Shown here: piece after piece, positions 44,855 to 54,073 of the stretch
Layout of the letters: every line of letters starts with the position of its first letter
Position numbering within the stretch: the stretch's first letter is position 1
Virus record (IMG/VR): IMGVR_UViG_3300043256_000267
Span: 1-55,579 of that record
Origin: a virus
DNA length: 55,579 bases
Reading direction: 5' to 3' (one strand)
Position numbers and translations under genes: made by a program
Notes under the pieces: generated by a model
What the model saw: only the letters and a program-made list of their open reading frames with translations
Told to the model about the DNA's origin: nothing
The model's database searches: none

Positions 44855-47380
44855 CTACCCGGGCCGCGTGGATGCCTCGGATGCGGACAAGTGGCCCCGC
44901 ACCAACAGCGCGTCAATCTCGTAGTCCATGTTAGCCCCATATGACTCCAGAAACGGGTACATCTTGGTACCTCCGCGGTTCGCACGCACGTTTACTTGGT
45001 CTGGCACGCTGTTCACCCGCACCGCATTGGTCGTGAGCACAGTGTCCTGCGTTCGTAATCCCATGTCAATAAACGCGTTTGGATCGGACTCGCCGGTCTC
45101 GCCACCCAGCGCCTCTACACTCGCGCTCATGGTGTGGCCGACTTTCCGCGGGAACGGATCGTCGGACCCCATTCCAGACAATCGGGCAAACCGCGCATGG
45201 ACCACCACAGGCGCAACCGAGTAGCGATCGTCCACAGACAGTGCGCCCGGCAGTCCGCTTACGGTCAGCTCGATATCAGACACGCGGGCCGTGATTTCCA
45301 CCTTTGAGCCCTCATGGTCCCCGGACAGAATGTACGCGCTGTGGCCCACAACGGTCTGCGGAAATGTAGCGCCGCTGTCAATGATCGCGGTAGCCGAGGC
45401 GGACGTGACTTGCCCGTTTACAGTGTCGAACGCGCCCGCACCAACCATAGTGACCTTGCCAGACTCGCGGAATGCGTCAATTACGCTGACAACGCCGTCA
45501 GATGTGACCAGGTAGCTACGCTGCCCCACGCCATCGGACAGAACGTCTTGGCCATCGGTCACAAATGTCCACGGGCAGTTTATCACGCGCGTGACTGCTC
45601 CAGTGGCCTCCCATAAGATGACCATTTCCTTCTTGTTTGTATTCAGCAAGATGAGCGCACCGGCGAACGAATCGTATCCGACCTTCACGTCAGCAAGCGT
45701 CTTGCCCCACTGGCGGTCGTCGATGATGAGCCGGTTGACGAGTTTGACGTTACGCACCTCGTTGGTCAAGCCGTCAATTTCCTTCATGCCGGTTGCCGTC
45801 AACACGTAGAGCGTATCGCCTGCCGCGACCGCGCCGTTCGCACTCATGGCAGAGATACTGTTAACGATGCGGGTTACCGTAACACCAGTACCCGCGCGCG
45901 CTATCCGGTATACGGACTTGTTCGTGAGCGCGAAGGCAATTGACGATCCCGGATACAAATTTAGCACGCGCTCGGATGGGTCATTCAACGGCTCATAGTT
46001 GAGCACGGGGAAATTCTCAGGCTCGTCCAAGTGGATCGCGCTCCAGACGATGCTTTCCGGCACGCGATCTTGTTTGGTCCAAGATTCATCCAAACCAACG
46101 TCGTCCGGCGACGCTTGGTCAGTTACCCCAATGAGCATGTTGTCAAAACCCAACAAGCGCTTCATGCGCGGCGCGGGTCCAAAATCGTGATGCTCCGCGC
46201 TGTATTCGTCGCTGGTAAACAGCCCCTCATCAGCGATGTGTTCAATTTCGCGCGTGTAACTAGTAATTATCGCGTCTTCGTCTTGAATCTTGAATCGCCA
46301 GGTGGCAATTCCAGCCCCACTCGGCTGATCGAGCAACGGTTCATACGGACGGTATTCGTACAAACGTTGGACGGGCCGGTACTTGCCGGCGGTTATGCCG
46401 GTATCGTTCTGTGGAGTGCGCCATAACCGGAACCCGTCTACGTGTCCAACCCCCCAGTGAAGAGGCGCTGTTTGACTGTTGCTCACTTGTCGGAGCAACT
46501 GGTGGTAGCCCGGTGACGGGTTGTCCTCCGGCAGCCACAGGTTGTTCATCACATAGCGAATACTAAAAAGTGTACTCGGTATGGTAAATGTTCTAAACCG
46601 CAGGAAAGAGCGCAAGTTGTGCTTTTGTGATACTAGCTCGGCTCCAAACGTATATTGACCCGGTGGCAATGGTTTATCGTCACCGGTAAGTTCCATGTCG
46701 AAAACATCAGTAGGAACACCGAGCCGGTCTGTGTTTACGGATGTAATCAAGCAGCGCTCTGGCAGCAAACCCATGAGCCGACCTTGCCACCCCCCAGTAT
46801 AGCGGTCCCAATCATTGATCTTGAAGTCCCAGAAGTACGCCTTGTTGTACGGCGGCGCGGTCACGTTCACAATGTGTACCGTGCTCTCGGACGCGCCCGC
46901 GTTGACGAAATAGATGTACCGCCCCAAGCAGCTAATGTCGTATTGATCGAACGTCGTGGGCTTAAAGTCAGTCCACAACGCGAAATCCTCAAGCTGTACA
47001 ACGTCGGTGCTGCCGTCTTCTGAGTCGCGGTACGCAAAGTATAGCGCCTTCCCGGTCGCAGTTTGGTTGTCAGCTAGGATGACCAGACCGGCAAGCGTGT
47101 CCGGGGATACGCCCTTACGGACACTGGCGTACTTGACCAACTGGATGTTGTTGATTTGCTCAATCGTGGTTACGCCGACCTCGGGAGCGGGAATGCCGTG
47201 GATGGACGCGCCGCCGAATCCAGGGAACACGCGCAGACCGCCCTCGTTGCGCCCATCAACACCGGTCGCTTCAACCAACATGCGAGGGTCGATGGCGCCC
47301 GGAGACATGCGCAGGTCCATACCGGGGAATACAGGCCGGTAGAACCACTTGGCATGATCGTCGTGTTGCCGCTCTGGCAT
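44855..47380 (-). CDS. Tail nozzle/tubular protein (gp12-like, putative)
   Basis: This 841-residue, almost wholly beta-rich protein has repeated propeller-like patterns (LADNQTATGKALYFAYRD, GDTLYVLTATGMKEID). It ends with FLESYGANMDYEIDALLVRG, a C-terminal flavour common in podovirus tail-nozzle proteins of about 750-850 residues. It sits immediately after the adaptor-type genes and before the internal proteins, the same place as gp12 in T7. It overlaps the previous gene by a single base. Confidence 0.65.
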   Translation of the reverse strand: MPERQHDDHAKWFYRPVFPGMDLRMSPGAIDPRMLVEATGVDGRNEGGLRVFPGFGGASIHGIPAPEVGVTTIEQINNIQLVKYASVRKGVSPDTLAGLVILADNQTATGKALYFAYRDSEDGSTDVVQLEDFALWTDFKPTTFDQYDISCLGRYIYFVNAGASESTVHIVNVTAPPYNKAYFWDFKINDWDRYTGGWQGRLMGLLPERCLITSVNTDRLGVPTDVFDMELTGDDKPLPPGQYTFGAELVSQKHNLRSFLRFRTFTIPSTLFSIRYVMNNLWLPEDNPSPGYHQLLRQVSNSQTAPLHWGVGHVDGFRLWRTPQNDTGITAGKYRPVQRLYEYRPYEPLLDQPSGAGIATWRFKIQDEDAIITSYTREIEHIADEGLFTSDEYSAEHHDFGPAPRMKRLLGFDNMLIGVTDQASPDDVGLDESWTKQDRVPESIVWSAIHLDEPENFPVLNYEPLNDPSERVLNLYPGSSIAFALTNKSVYRIARAGTGVTVTRIVNSISAMSANGAVAAGDTLYVLTATGMKEIDGLTNEVRNVKLVNRLIIDDRQWGKTLADVKVGYDSFAGALILLNTNKKEMVILWEATGAVTRVINCPWTFVTDGQDVLSDGVGQRSYLVTSDGVVSVIDAFRESGKVTMVGAGAFDTVNGQVTSASATAIIDSGATFPQTVVGHSAYILSGDHEGSKVEITARVSDIELTVSGLPGALSVDDRYSVAPVVVHARFARLSGMGSDDPFPRKVGHTMSASVEALGGETGESDPNAFIDMGLRTQDTVLTTNAVRVNSVPDQVNVRANRGGTKMYPFLESYGANMDYEIDALLVRGHLSASEASTRPG

Positions 47381-47838
47381 TACTTCCTCACCACTACAAA
47401 CTCACGCGACATGTCCCCCAGCAGCGCATTGAGCACCTGTGCTAAGTTCGCCGTCGTGGGACTAGATACATCCAGCTCCCTGGATACGGTATCGTCATCA
47501 GACGTATATACTCGACGTATGGGAGCCGGCCCCTTAGCCACATACTCGTCGCGCCCGCCGGGCCTCCGATCTTGCGCCAGCTCGTTTACCGGTAGCACAT
47601 CCGGCATTTGGATAGCGGACTTATCTTGCTCCCACTCTGACTGTACAGATTCGTGCTGGAACGTTTCCTCGCCAACGATCAATGTAGGAGCCACTGCGCG
47701 GCGCATGTCCGGTTCAAATGGCGCGGCTAACTCGCTTGGGCTGAACAACCGAACGCGCGTTTCCCGCCCGATAGCCGACGTGCGCAGGTTTCCACGGCCC
47801 TTTCTCACCGACAGCGGTTCAATGTTGCGGTATCGCAT
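47380..47838 (-). CDS. Hypothetical tail-region protein
   Basis: This 152-residue protein is basic at its N terminus (RYRNIEPLSVRKGRGNLR), acidic in the middle and has a C-terminal helix (TANLAQVLNALLGDMSREF). No family recognised. Placed between the adaptor-containing protein and the nozzle-like protein, it is probably a minor tail component. Confidence 0.5.
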   Translation of the reverse strand: MRYRNIEPLSVRKGRGNLRTSAIGRETRVRLFSPSELAAPFEPDMRRAVAPTLIVGEETFQHESVQSEWEQDKSAIQMPDVLPVNELAQDRRPGGRDEYVAKGPAPIRRVYTSDDDTVSRELDVSSPTTANLAQVLNALLGDMSREFVVVRK

Positions 47839-47842
47839 GGAT

Positions 47843-47862
47843 TAACCGGTCCCCACTAATGG
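47843..47862 (-). repeat. 20-bp dispersed repeat, copy 8 (diverged)
   Basis: 18 of 20 bases match, reverse orientation, in the 31-base gap between two leftward tail genes. The only copy with substitutions. Confidence 0.85.
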
Positions 47863-47869
47863 TCAACTG

Positions 47870-50800
47870 CTACGGAAGCAGCGGCCACAAATCTGTATTG
47901 TCGTAAGTGTCCACGCCCGGTCCCTGCGTTCCGAATCGGTGGACCTTCTTGGCAAGCATCATCTTGAGCGCGCTCATTTTGCGCTGGAGTTGACGCTCGA
48001 TTTCTGCACGCCGTGTGCTTTTGGCTTCGTTCGCGAGTACATCCAACGATGCGTAACAGGCGACTACGTGCTTGATGAGCCGCGAATACTGCGGCAGCAC
48101 CTCGTATACCGTCGTGGCGTCGGGCGCAGTAGTCCAATCGGGCCGCGGAGTCGCCACCCGCGTTGCGGTATCGTATGCAGATGCGATGCGCTCCTGTCCG
48201 GCGCCTGTACCGCTGAGTGTGCGGATCGTGTAGCCGGCGTAGGCATGGGGACGGATGTCGAGCGTGCCGTCTGTGGGGCTGGCTGGGAACGTAATCGAGT
48301 CGGCTGCTCCGGCAGTGGCAGTTCCCGTGTGGATAGACACGTCGCCCGCCGCAACATACAATACCTCTAGCGTCTCGGCAGTGAGATTGAGATGTTGAAA
48401 CCGTAGTATGTTCCCTTCGACCGTGAAGCCATCGCCGCGGAATGTATACGGGTTGGTGGGCCAGACTTCCCACGCTGGAATGCCCGTGTCCGAGTCGATT
48501 TTCGCGATGCGCCAGATTTCAGCCATGTTGCACGGCAGCAAGTATTCCTGTGTACCTTGTACAATCGGGACTTCGTATCGCACGAGGATGGGGTGATCGG
48601 TCTCGACGTTGATGGAAGCGAGAACCTGGTCGAATGCGCTGTGGATGTACTCGATCAAGTCGGCGTCCGGGTACTTGGGTCCGGTGTCAGGTTCGTCGGT
48701 TGCCTTGCGGATAAGCGACACGCACTCGGACAGGAAGCCCACACCAGACAGGGTGCCACTGGCAGAAACGATCGCGGGCGCGACCAAGTCGTCGATAGCG
48801 TCGCGGATGGCCTTGAGGGAGTCCGTTCCGGTAGCAAATCCAGAACCGGCCACCAAGTCAAGGCTTTCGCCCGCGTGCTCCAGACTGTCGGTCGCTGGAT
48901 TATACGTTCCGGTATTCGCTGGGGCCGTTGCCGCTTTGGACATCACGGCCCGAAGGTACGACTCTAAGGTATCCGGTGCTGAAGTACCAAATCCGGTAGT
49001 CAGTGAGGCGAGTGATTCCAGGGCTGCGGTGTTCGCCTGCCACACCTCTACAAGGTCACCCGAGCCGGGAGTAAACGCCAGGGCGGGACTAACGGTAAAG
49101 GAAGGGTCGCTGTCGTCGTAGTCGTCGATAGTCCGCACATTCACACGGGCCGTCGCGCGGTCTGACGTATCAAACGCCACCAAGAGCATACTGTTGAAGT
49201 CATCGTCAGCAGCGGTACTCGGAGGGTCTCCAGCCTGCACGTAGACCTTTGTGGTTGTACTGGAGGCAGTGGAAGTGCCGTTGAATATACGTCCCGAGTA
49301 ATCAGCGATGTTCCCTTGATTGATGGCCGCTGACTGGGTAATCGTGACGGCCCCACCAGAGTTGTCGGTGATGTCACAGTTGCCCCGCACCGTGAGGTCG
49401 CCGTCTGTGCATGTCGCGTCCACGATGATTTGCCCGTCTGACTCGTAGCTCATCGTGTCGCCGGTTCCCATGCTGTTGATTTGTAGGCCGCCAGAATAGT
49501 GTCTGAAGTTCACATTCGATGTGGCCCCGGAGAAGGTCAGTTCCGGCGTTGCGTTTCCGGGGACCGCCGACAAACACTGGTCGAAGATGATGAGGGACGA
49601 GGCCCTGATGGTGTTGGTGCCCATCAAGTAGCACGCTTTGGCGGCGCACTCCAGCGAGACCAGGGCGCTCAGGCCACAATCTTCCGCCCACAACATCCCG
49701 GTTCCGCCCTGTGTTCCGGTAAGCGTTAGCATGTAGAACGATGAGTTGTCCACATCTTGGCTGCCCAGAGTGATCTGGTTGCCCATGCCGATCCCCATGA
49801 ACTCCCACCCCTCATACGTCTGGGCCAGCGTGATGAGGCTGTCGTTTACCAGGTAAATGCGATTGACGCCGAGGCTCCCCGCGATTGTGGTTGCCGCCGC
49901 GATTGTGGAGACGGGATTGCTTTCCAACCCGTCCACCCCAACTACGGTATCGGTGTTGGCGGCAGCGTCGTCCAAGTACACGCCCAGACCGCGGGGGCCG
50001 TGGTATAGTTGCGAGGTGACTAGCTGATCCAAAGCAACCCGAGCCACCTCTGTCAGAGTCAGGTTGGTAATCCCCGACGTGGATATGATTCCCCGAATCG
50101 TTACAGCTCCGCCGGTACAGGTACCTTCAATTAGGTTTCCCACCCCCTCAAAGTTTAGGGTGTCAGTCCCAGCGTCTCCCATATTCTCAAGTTGGAGCCC
50201 ACCGCTGTAATCTCGGACATGGACGTTTGAATTGCCAAGGGCACCCCCAAAGTCCAGGATCGGAGCTGTAGACCCAGTAACACCCGAATGGCAAGAGTCT
50301 AGCCAAACGTCACCCGCTTCAATAAGGGTCTGAGTCCCGGAAATTCTACAAAGTTCCAGGTGGGTGTGAGCAATAAGAGAACAGGCCCCCATATTGCAGC
50401 CTCGGAATGACTGATTGTTACCAGCCCCCGCCATCACTCCAGAAACGTCGGCGCCTACCACATGGATACCGACCATTGTTTGACCCCCGAGGGCCAGGGT
50501 CCAGTTGTCACCAAAGAAAGAGTAGGTGGAAGCTGCGGCGGCAAGGGTAATGGAGGAACCGTTTATGACGTGGAAGTCACGCATCCCCAAACTGGCTGCC
50601 AGGGTGAAGGCAGCCGCGATCGTACTTACGGGATTGTCAGCGGTTCCGTCAACGAAGTCTTCCGTATTGGTATTGGAAGCATTGGTATCTATGTAGATAC
50701 GGCCATTCGAGTACCCGACTGTACGAGGCACGATGACATAGTCAACTAGAATTTGATCGGTTTTGAGCAGGGTGGTGCCTGCGAGGGCCACGCTACCCGT

Positions 50801-51547
50801 CAAAAAACGAATGCGGACCAACCCGGCAGTGCTGGTGTGAGCCGCGATCAGTTGATATTCAGCGTCCGCCAGCACGGTGTCGGAATCGAGGGTGCCAATT
50901 TGATCCCAACCCGGAGTGCCCCAGTTGTACGCCCAAACCGTGAGATTCTTTCCCGCCCCGGTACCTTTATCAAGCTGTATGGTAGTGGTAACCCCCGTAG
51001 CGAGACCGTCCCCTCCAACAAAGAATTCGTAGTACACCTCAATCTTTTCGGTCCCATCCGTAACGGCTTCAATGTCATGTGTAACGCCGTCTTTCGCGAA
51101 GGTGCTGTCTTCAGTATTGGCTTCGTTTTCACCGCTGGTAATGGTGAAACCGTCCGGTGATGCCTTGGGGGGCGTGCTAACGGCAGCCGAAGCTGGAGCA
51201 AACGGGTTCCCCAAGGTAATTTCCTCGACCGCCGGGGCAAATCCTGTCTGGGTCACAACCAGAATCACGCTATCGGCCCCGATGGCAAAAGCGGCGTCCG
51301 GCCAGTCCACTCGATACAGTCCCGGTGAGGAAGCTCCGTCCACCTCGTACATCTTATCGTCGGCATGGGCCGAGTCTACGGCCCCAAGAGCGGTGGCATC
51401 GGCCTTTGCAGCAGGCGCCTCCCCCGCGCGGGTATACTGGAGATCGAAATCGGTGATGGTCGCGCCGGTTTCTGGTGCTCCAGTAGCGGAGTCCACAACC
51501 ATAACGTAACGAGTAACGTTAGCCGTACCTTTGACAATGTCTGCCAT
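47870..51547 (-). CDS. Tail fibre fused to a tail-adaptor domain
   Basis: This 1225-residue protein has several parts. Residues ~1-115 look like an immunoglobulin-like baseplate/fibre N-terminal module (TRYVMVVDSATGAPETGATI). Residues ~282-490 and ~521-725 are two homologous pectin-lyase-like beta-helix units, each beginning with a GxxYxDxxAxNT...NPVSTIAAA segment. A linker module with SLKAIRDAIDDLVAP follows near residue 915. Residues ~936-1225 resemble podovirus head-to-tail adaptor (gatekeeper-like) proteins: SECVSLIRKATDEPDTG, then a helix and EVPIVQGTQEYLLP. Fibre and adaptor parts are usually separate genes. A gene-calling artefact is unlikely because the frame is continuous. Confidence 0.65.
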   Translation of the reverse strand: MADIVKGTANVTRYVMVVDSATGAPETGATITDFDLQYTRAGEAPAAKADATALGAVDSAHADDKMYEVDGASSPGLYRVDWPDAAFAIGADSVILVVTQTGFAPAVEEITLGNPFAPASAAVSTPPKASPDGFTITSGENEANTEDSTFAKDGVTHDIEAVTDGTEKIEVYYEFFVGGDGLATGVTTTIQLDKGTGAGKNLTVWAYNWGTPGWDQIGTLDSDTVLADAEYQLIAAHTSTAGLVRIRFLTGSVALAGTTLLKTDQILVDYVIVPRTVGYSNGRIYIDTNASNTNTEDFVDGTADNPVSTIAAAFTLAASLGMRDFHVINGSSITLAAAASTYSFFGDNWTLALGGQTMVGIHVVGADVSGVMAGAGNNQSFRGCNMGACSLIAHTHLELCRISGTQTLIEAGDVWLDSCHSGVTGSTAPILDFGGALGNSNVHVRDYSGGLQLENMGDAGTDTLNFEGVGNLIEGTCTGGAVTIRGIISTSGITNLTLTEVARVALDQLVTSQLYHGPRGLGVYLDDAAANTDTVVGVDGLESNPVSTIAAATTIAGSLGVNRIYLVNDSLITLAQTYEGWEFMGIGMGNQITLGSQDVDNSSFYMLTLTGTQGGTGMLWAEDCGLSALVSLECAAKACYLMGTNTIRASSLIIFDQCLSAVPGNATPELTFSGATSNVNFRHYSGGLQINSMGTGDTMSYESDGQIIVDATCTDGDLTVRGNCDITDNSGGAVTITQSAAINQGNIADYSGRIFNGTSTASSTTTKVYVQAGDPPSTAADDDFNSMLLVAFDTSDRATARVNVRTIDDYDDSDPSFTVSPALAFTPGSGDLVEVWQANTAALESLASLTTGFGTSAPDTLESYLRAVMSKAATAPANTGTYNPATDSLEHAGESLDLVAGSGFATGTDSLKAIRDAIDDLVAPAIVSASGTLSGVGFLSECVSLIRKATDEPDTGPKYPDADLIEYIHSAFDQVLASINVETDHPILVRYEVPIVQGTQEYLLPCNMAEIWRIAKIDSDTGIPAWEVWPTNPYTFRGDGFTVEGNILRFQHLNLTAETLEVLYVAAGDVSIHTGTATAGAADSITFPASPTDGTLDIRPHAYAGYTIRTLSGTGAGQERIASAYDTATRVATPRPDWTTAPDATTVYEVLPQYSRLIKHVVACYASLDVLANEAKSTRRAEIERQLQRKMSALKMMLAKKVHRFGTQGPGVDTYDNTDLWPLLP

Positions 51548-52632
51548 TACTGTTTCCCACCCCGCTTATTTGGCATCAATAGGCCACCGCCCGCGGAAAC
51601 TGTTGCCCTGAGTATTGCTCCTACCGTCGCTGTTTGAGTTGTTAATGTGGGAGCCCCCGGCACATCTGACAAGTCTAACCCGGCAGCTATAAGAGGGGAG
51701 CCAGAATCAGGGGTGTAATCATCACTGCCAGCATCCACAAACGACGGATCACTCGTAGTTCCACCTCCTTGATCGGACCCTCCCTGATAATTAAAAGCAC
51801 AGTCGAAGACATTGTTGTTGAAGATAAGGGCTCTTTCCATTATTGCGGATGTTTCTATCCCGAACCCCCCAACACCTGAATATCCAGAAACGGTGTTGTT
51901 GATACAAAGCCACTTATTTGAACTGCTGGACGGATTTAAGTATAACCCAGATTGTCCAGAACCCGAAAATGCCACTATTGTATTATTAACAAACAACCCG
52001 TAGGCATTAGCCCCGATCCAGTTAATCCCGTTTCCAGAGTTTTCGTATGCCAAACAATTCACTACCGCCATTCCTCCGGTAGCTTCAAAACCAACCCCGC
52101 TATTGTTTTGGCTTATACATGTCACAAGTGTACCGAATGCACCAATGAAAAATCCATCTCCAGAATTGTTGTCAGCGTGGCAAGCTAACACTTCATTATT
52201 CTGGTCTAACGAAATACCGGACCCTGAGTTACTAGCCCTAATACGATACGCTACAACCCAGTCCCCAGCGGCGCTTCCAAAAGCTGTTCCTGAAAAGTTG
52301 GTAAATTGGAAATTTTTCCAGACGTAGTAATTTGTTCCCGCAATAGGGGTCCACCCATTAACTAAAGACCCTATTGTGCCATCATTTACGGCTACCCCCT
52401 CATCCCCAGTAGACGAGTCATAACCTTCAAATACTATAGGACCCGCTGCTAGTCCAGCAGTAGACGTAGTGAGAGCCTCGTTGTAGGTGGCAGAGGACTT
52501 GACCCAAACCTTGTCAGAACTTGATACGTTATCCAAGGCTTTTTGAATAGTAGCCCATGCGTTACCAGCACCTTCAGAGGTACCAGCATTTGCATCATTA
52601 CCTACAGCCCCATCAACGTAATAAGTAGCCAT
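51547..52632 (-). CDS. Beta-helix tail fibre/spike protein
   Basis: This 361-residue protein opens with YYVDGAVGNDANAGT, the typical first turn of right-handed beta-helix (pectate-lyase-like) proteins. Asn/Gly/Ser-rich repeats follow (NNSGDGF, NNSGVGF, ENSGNGI) at 20-25-residue intervals. Likely a receptor-binding or polysaccharide-binding spike. Base composition here is visibly more A/T-rich than in neighbours, which suggests a recently acquired host-range module. Overlaps the fusion gene by one base. Confidence 0.75.
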   Translation of the reverse strand: MATYYVDGAVGNDANAGTSEGAGNAWATIQKALDNVSSSDKVWVKSSATYNEALTTSTAGLAAGPIVFEGYDSSTGDEGVAVNDGTIGSLVNGWTPIAGTNYYVWKNFQFTNFSGTAFGSAAGDWVVAYRIRASNSGSGISLDQNNEVLACHADNNSGDGFFIGAFGTLVTCISQNNSGVGFEATGGMAVVNCLAYENSGNGINWIGANAYGLFVNNTIVAFSGSGQSGLYLNPSSSSNKWLCINNTVSGYSGVGGFGIETSAIMERALIFNNNVFDCAFNYQGGSDQGGGTTSDPSFVDAGSDDYTPDSGSPLIAAGLDLSDVPGAPTLTTQTATVGAILRATVSAGGGLLMPNKRGGKQ

Positions 52633-52687
52633 TTAGAGCACCCGTTCCCCAGCTTGCAGTTTCGCTAACATGTATTTGAATGGCATA

Positions 52688-52990
52688 CTAAACCCGATTG
52701 CTTTCATTGCCGCTCCCCGGAGACAACTTCGGAACCGGTAAAACGTCCTTGTTCATGCGTGACCCGGCCTTTGGAACTTGCACCCCGCGCTTCCAGAGCT
52801 GCGTTTGGTACCGGTGGATGGCCTCCATAACCGTCTGGCCAATTAGCATCCTCATTTCTTTCTCTGACTTTGGATGCCACCCTATCGATTTCGGAGCCGC
52901 GCACCCGCCCATCATAGCCAAGAAGAAGACCATAGCAGCAGCCCACAATCGTAGGCCGTCCCGAAAGGCCGTTTTTTTGGCTTGGCTCAT
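52688..52990 (-). CDS. Small lipoprotein (spanin-like?)
   Basis: This 100-residue protein has a signal peptide (basic start, LRLWAAAMVFFLAMMGGC) with lipobox MGGC; the mature part is charged and Pro-rich. Small outer-membrane lipoproteins of phages are often Rz1-type outer spanins. GGAG lies nine bases before the ATG at 52990; a longer frame upstream runs into the neighbour. Confidence 0.6.
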   Translation of the reverse strand: MSQAKKTAFRDGLRLWAAAMVFFLAMMGGCAAPKSIGWHPKSEKEMRMLIGQTVMEAIHRYQTQLWKRGVQVPKAGSRMNKDVLPVPKLSPGSGNESNRV

Positions 52991-52994
52991 ACTC

Positions 52995-53195
52995 CTACTC
53001 TCCTGTCGCTGGCGACTCGGCCTTTGCCGTGGGCTCTCCGTCCGCTTGCAGAACCTCCACCTCAACGCGGACGACTCGTTCCCGCCGCCCAACAAGGAAG
53101 CTTACGACCCCCGCGATTGGCTTGATGTATTGACAACCAGCCAGTACAACCACGGCTCCACACGCGATGATCTTCAGTGTTTTTGCTCTTGTCAT
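52995..53195 (-). CDS. Small lipoprotein
   Basis: This 66-residue protein has a signal peptide MTRAKTLKIIACGAVVVLAGC with lipobox LAGC, then a short hydrophobic segment (PIAGVVSFLVG) and a charged tail. Its ATG overlaps the TAA of the beta-propeller gene (TAATG). Two adjacent lipoproteins argue for a Gram-negative host and a lysis or superinfection role. Confidence 0.6.
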   Translation of the reverse strand: MTRAKTLKIIACGAVVVLAGCQYIKPIAGVVSFLVGRRERVVRVEVEVLQADGEPTAKAESPATGE

Positions 53196-54067
53196 TACCG
53201 CGCTCTCCGCGTTGTTCTGGCCAACGGATAAACGTTCTTGTCCCACCGCCTCCTCGGAGCGGCCGGTTCCCCCAAGACCAGGGAAATACCTTGAATGTCC
53301 TCCTCAGCCGGGTTAGCCGTCCAGAGTACAGTCTCCTCAGTGCCATCCAAGTTCGACCTCCTCATGTCTACGGAAGCAGCCCCGACCCACCTGGCAAAAT
53401 ATAGATGTCCGGCTGCTACATCAATGGTGATAGGAACAAACCCGTCCGTCCCGGTGGTAATCAGGACCTCAGCATTTGATCCATCCAGATCGGCACGTCG
53501 TATACTGGACGCGGTAGGCCAATCAGTCCAGTAAATCTTCCCCCCACTCGGGTCCACGGCTATCCCAAACGACCACGCAGCCGGACTAATAATGTCCCCC
53601 GGGCTGGACCCGTCTAAGTTGGCCTTGGAAATCTTGTCAGTGGCGGGGAGTTGATCCGTCCAGTACATCTTCCCCGCAGCGATGTCCAGTGCTACCCCAT
53701 GTGGACCTATACTGGTTACAAGGTCCTCGGGATTAGACCCGTCGAGGTCGGTCCTGGCAATCTTCTGGTCACTGGCATGGTTGGAGGCGTAGTACATCTT
53801 CCCACCCACCGTATCCAGAGCGATGTCCCGGCAGGCCTCCTGCCCGCTCACCAGTACCTCTGCCCCAGTACCATCCAGGTCACAGCGAGAGACTGCGTCT
53901 ACCACCCCCCACTCGCTGTAGTATATCTTACCCCCGTCATTGTCAACAGCAATAGCCTCTGGGGTATCCAAGCCCCCCTTGACCGTAGTCTTGTTGTTCC
54001 CGTCTGCATCACACTTACGGATAGCATCGAGGATAGTATCCGTCCAGTAAATCGTTGCAACAGCCAT
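53195..54067 (-). CDS. YWTD-type six-bladed beta-propeller protein
   Basis: This 290-residue protein has six repeats of about 42 residues. Each carries a YWTD-like strand (IYWTD, IYYSE, MYYAS, MYWTD, IYWTD, LYFAR at ~6, 48, 90, 133, 176, 219) followed by a D-LDG-type turn (ANLDGSS, ADLDGSN). This is the LDL-receptor class B propeller, used for protein-protein contacts. The last ~25 residues (RRRWDKNVYPLARTTRRAR) are basic. A host-recognition or tail-decoration role is inferred from its place among fibre genes. Confidence 0.75.
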   Translation of the reverse strand: MAVATIYWTDTILDAIRKCDADGNNKTTVKGGLDTPEAIAVDNDGGKIYYSEWGVVDAVSRCDLDGTGAEVLVSGQEACRDIALDTVGGKMYYASNHASDQKIARTDLDGSNPEDLVTSIGPHGVALDIAAGKMYWTDQLPATDKISKANLDGSSPGDIISPAAWSFGIAVDPSGGKIYWTDWPTASSIRRADLDGSNAEVLITTGTDGFVPITIDVAAGHLYFARWVGAASVDMRRSNLDGTEETVLWTANPAEEDIQGISLVLGEPAAPRRRWDKNVYPLARTTRRAR

Positions 54068-54073
54068 CCTGAA

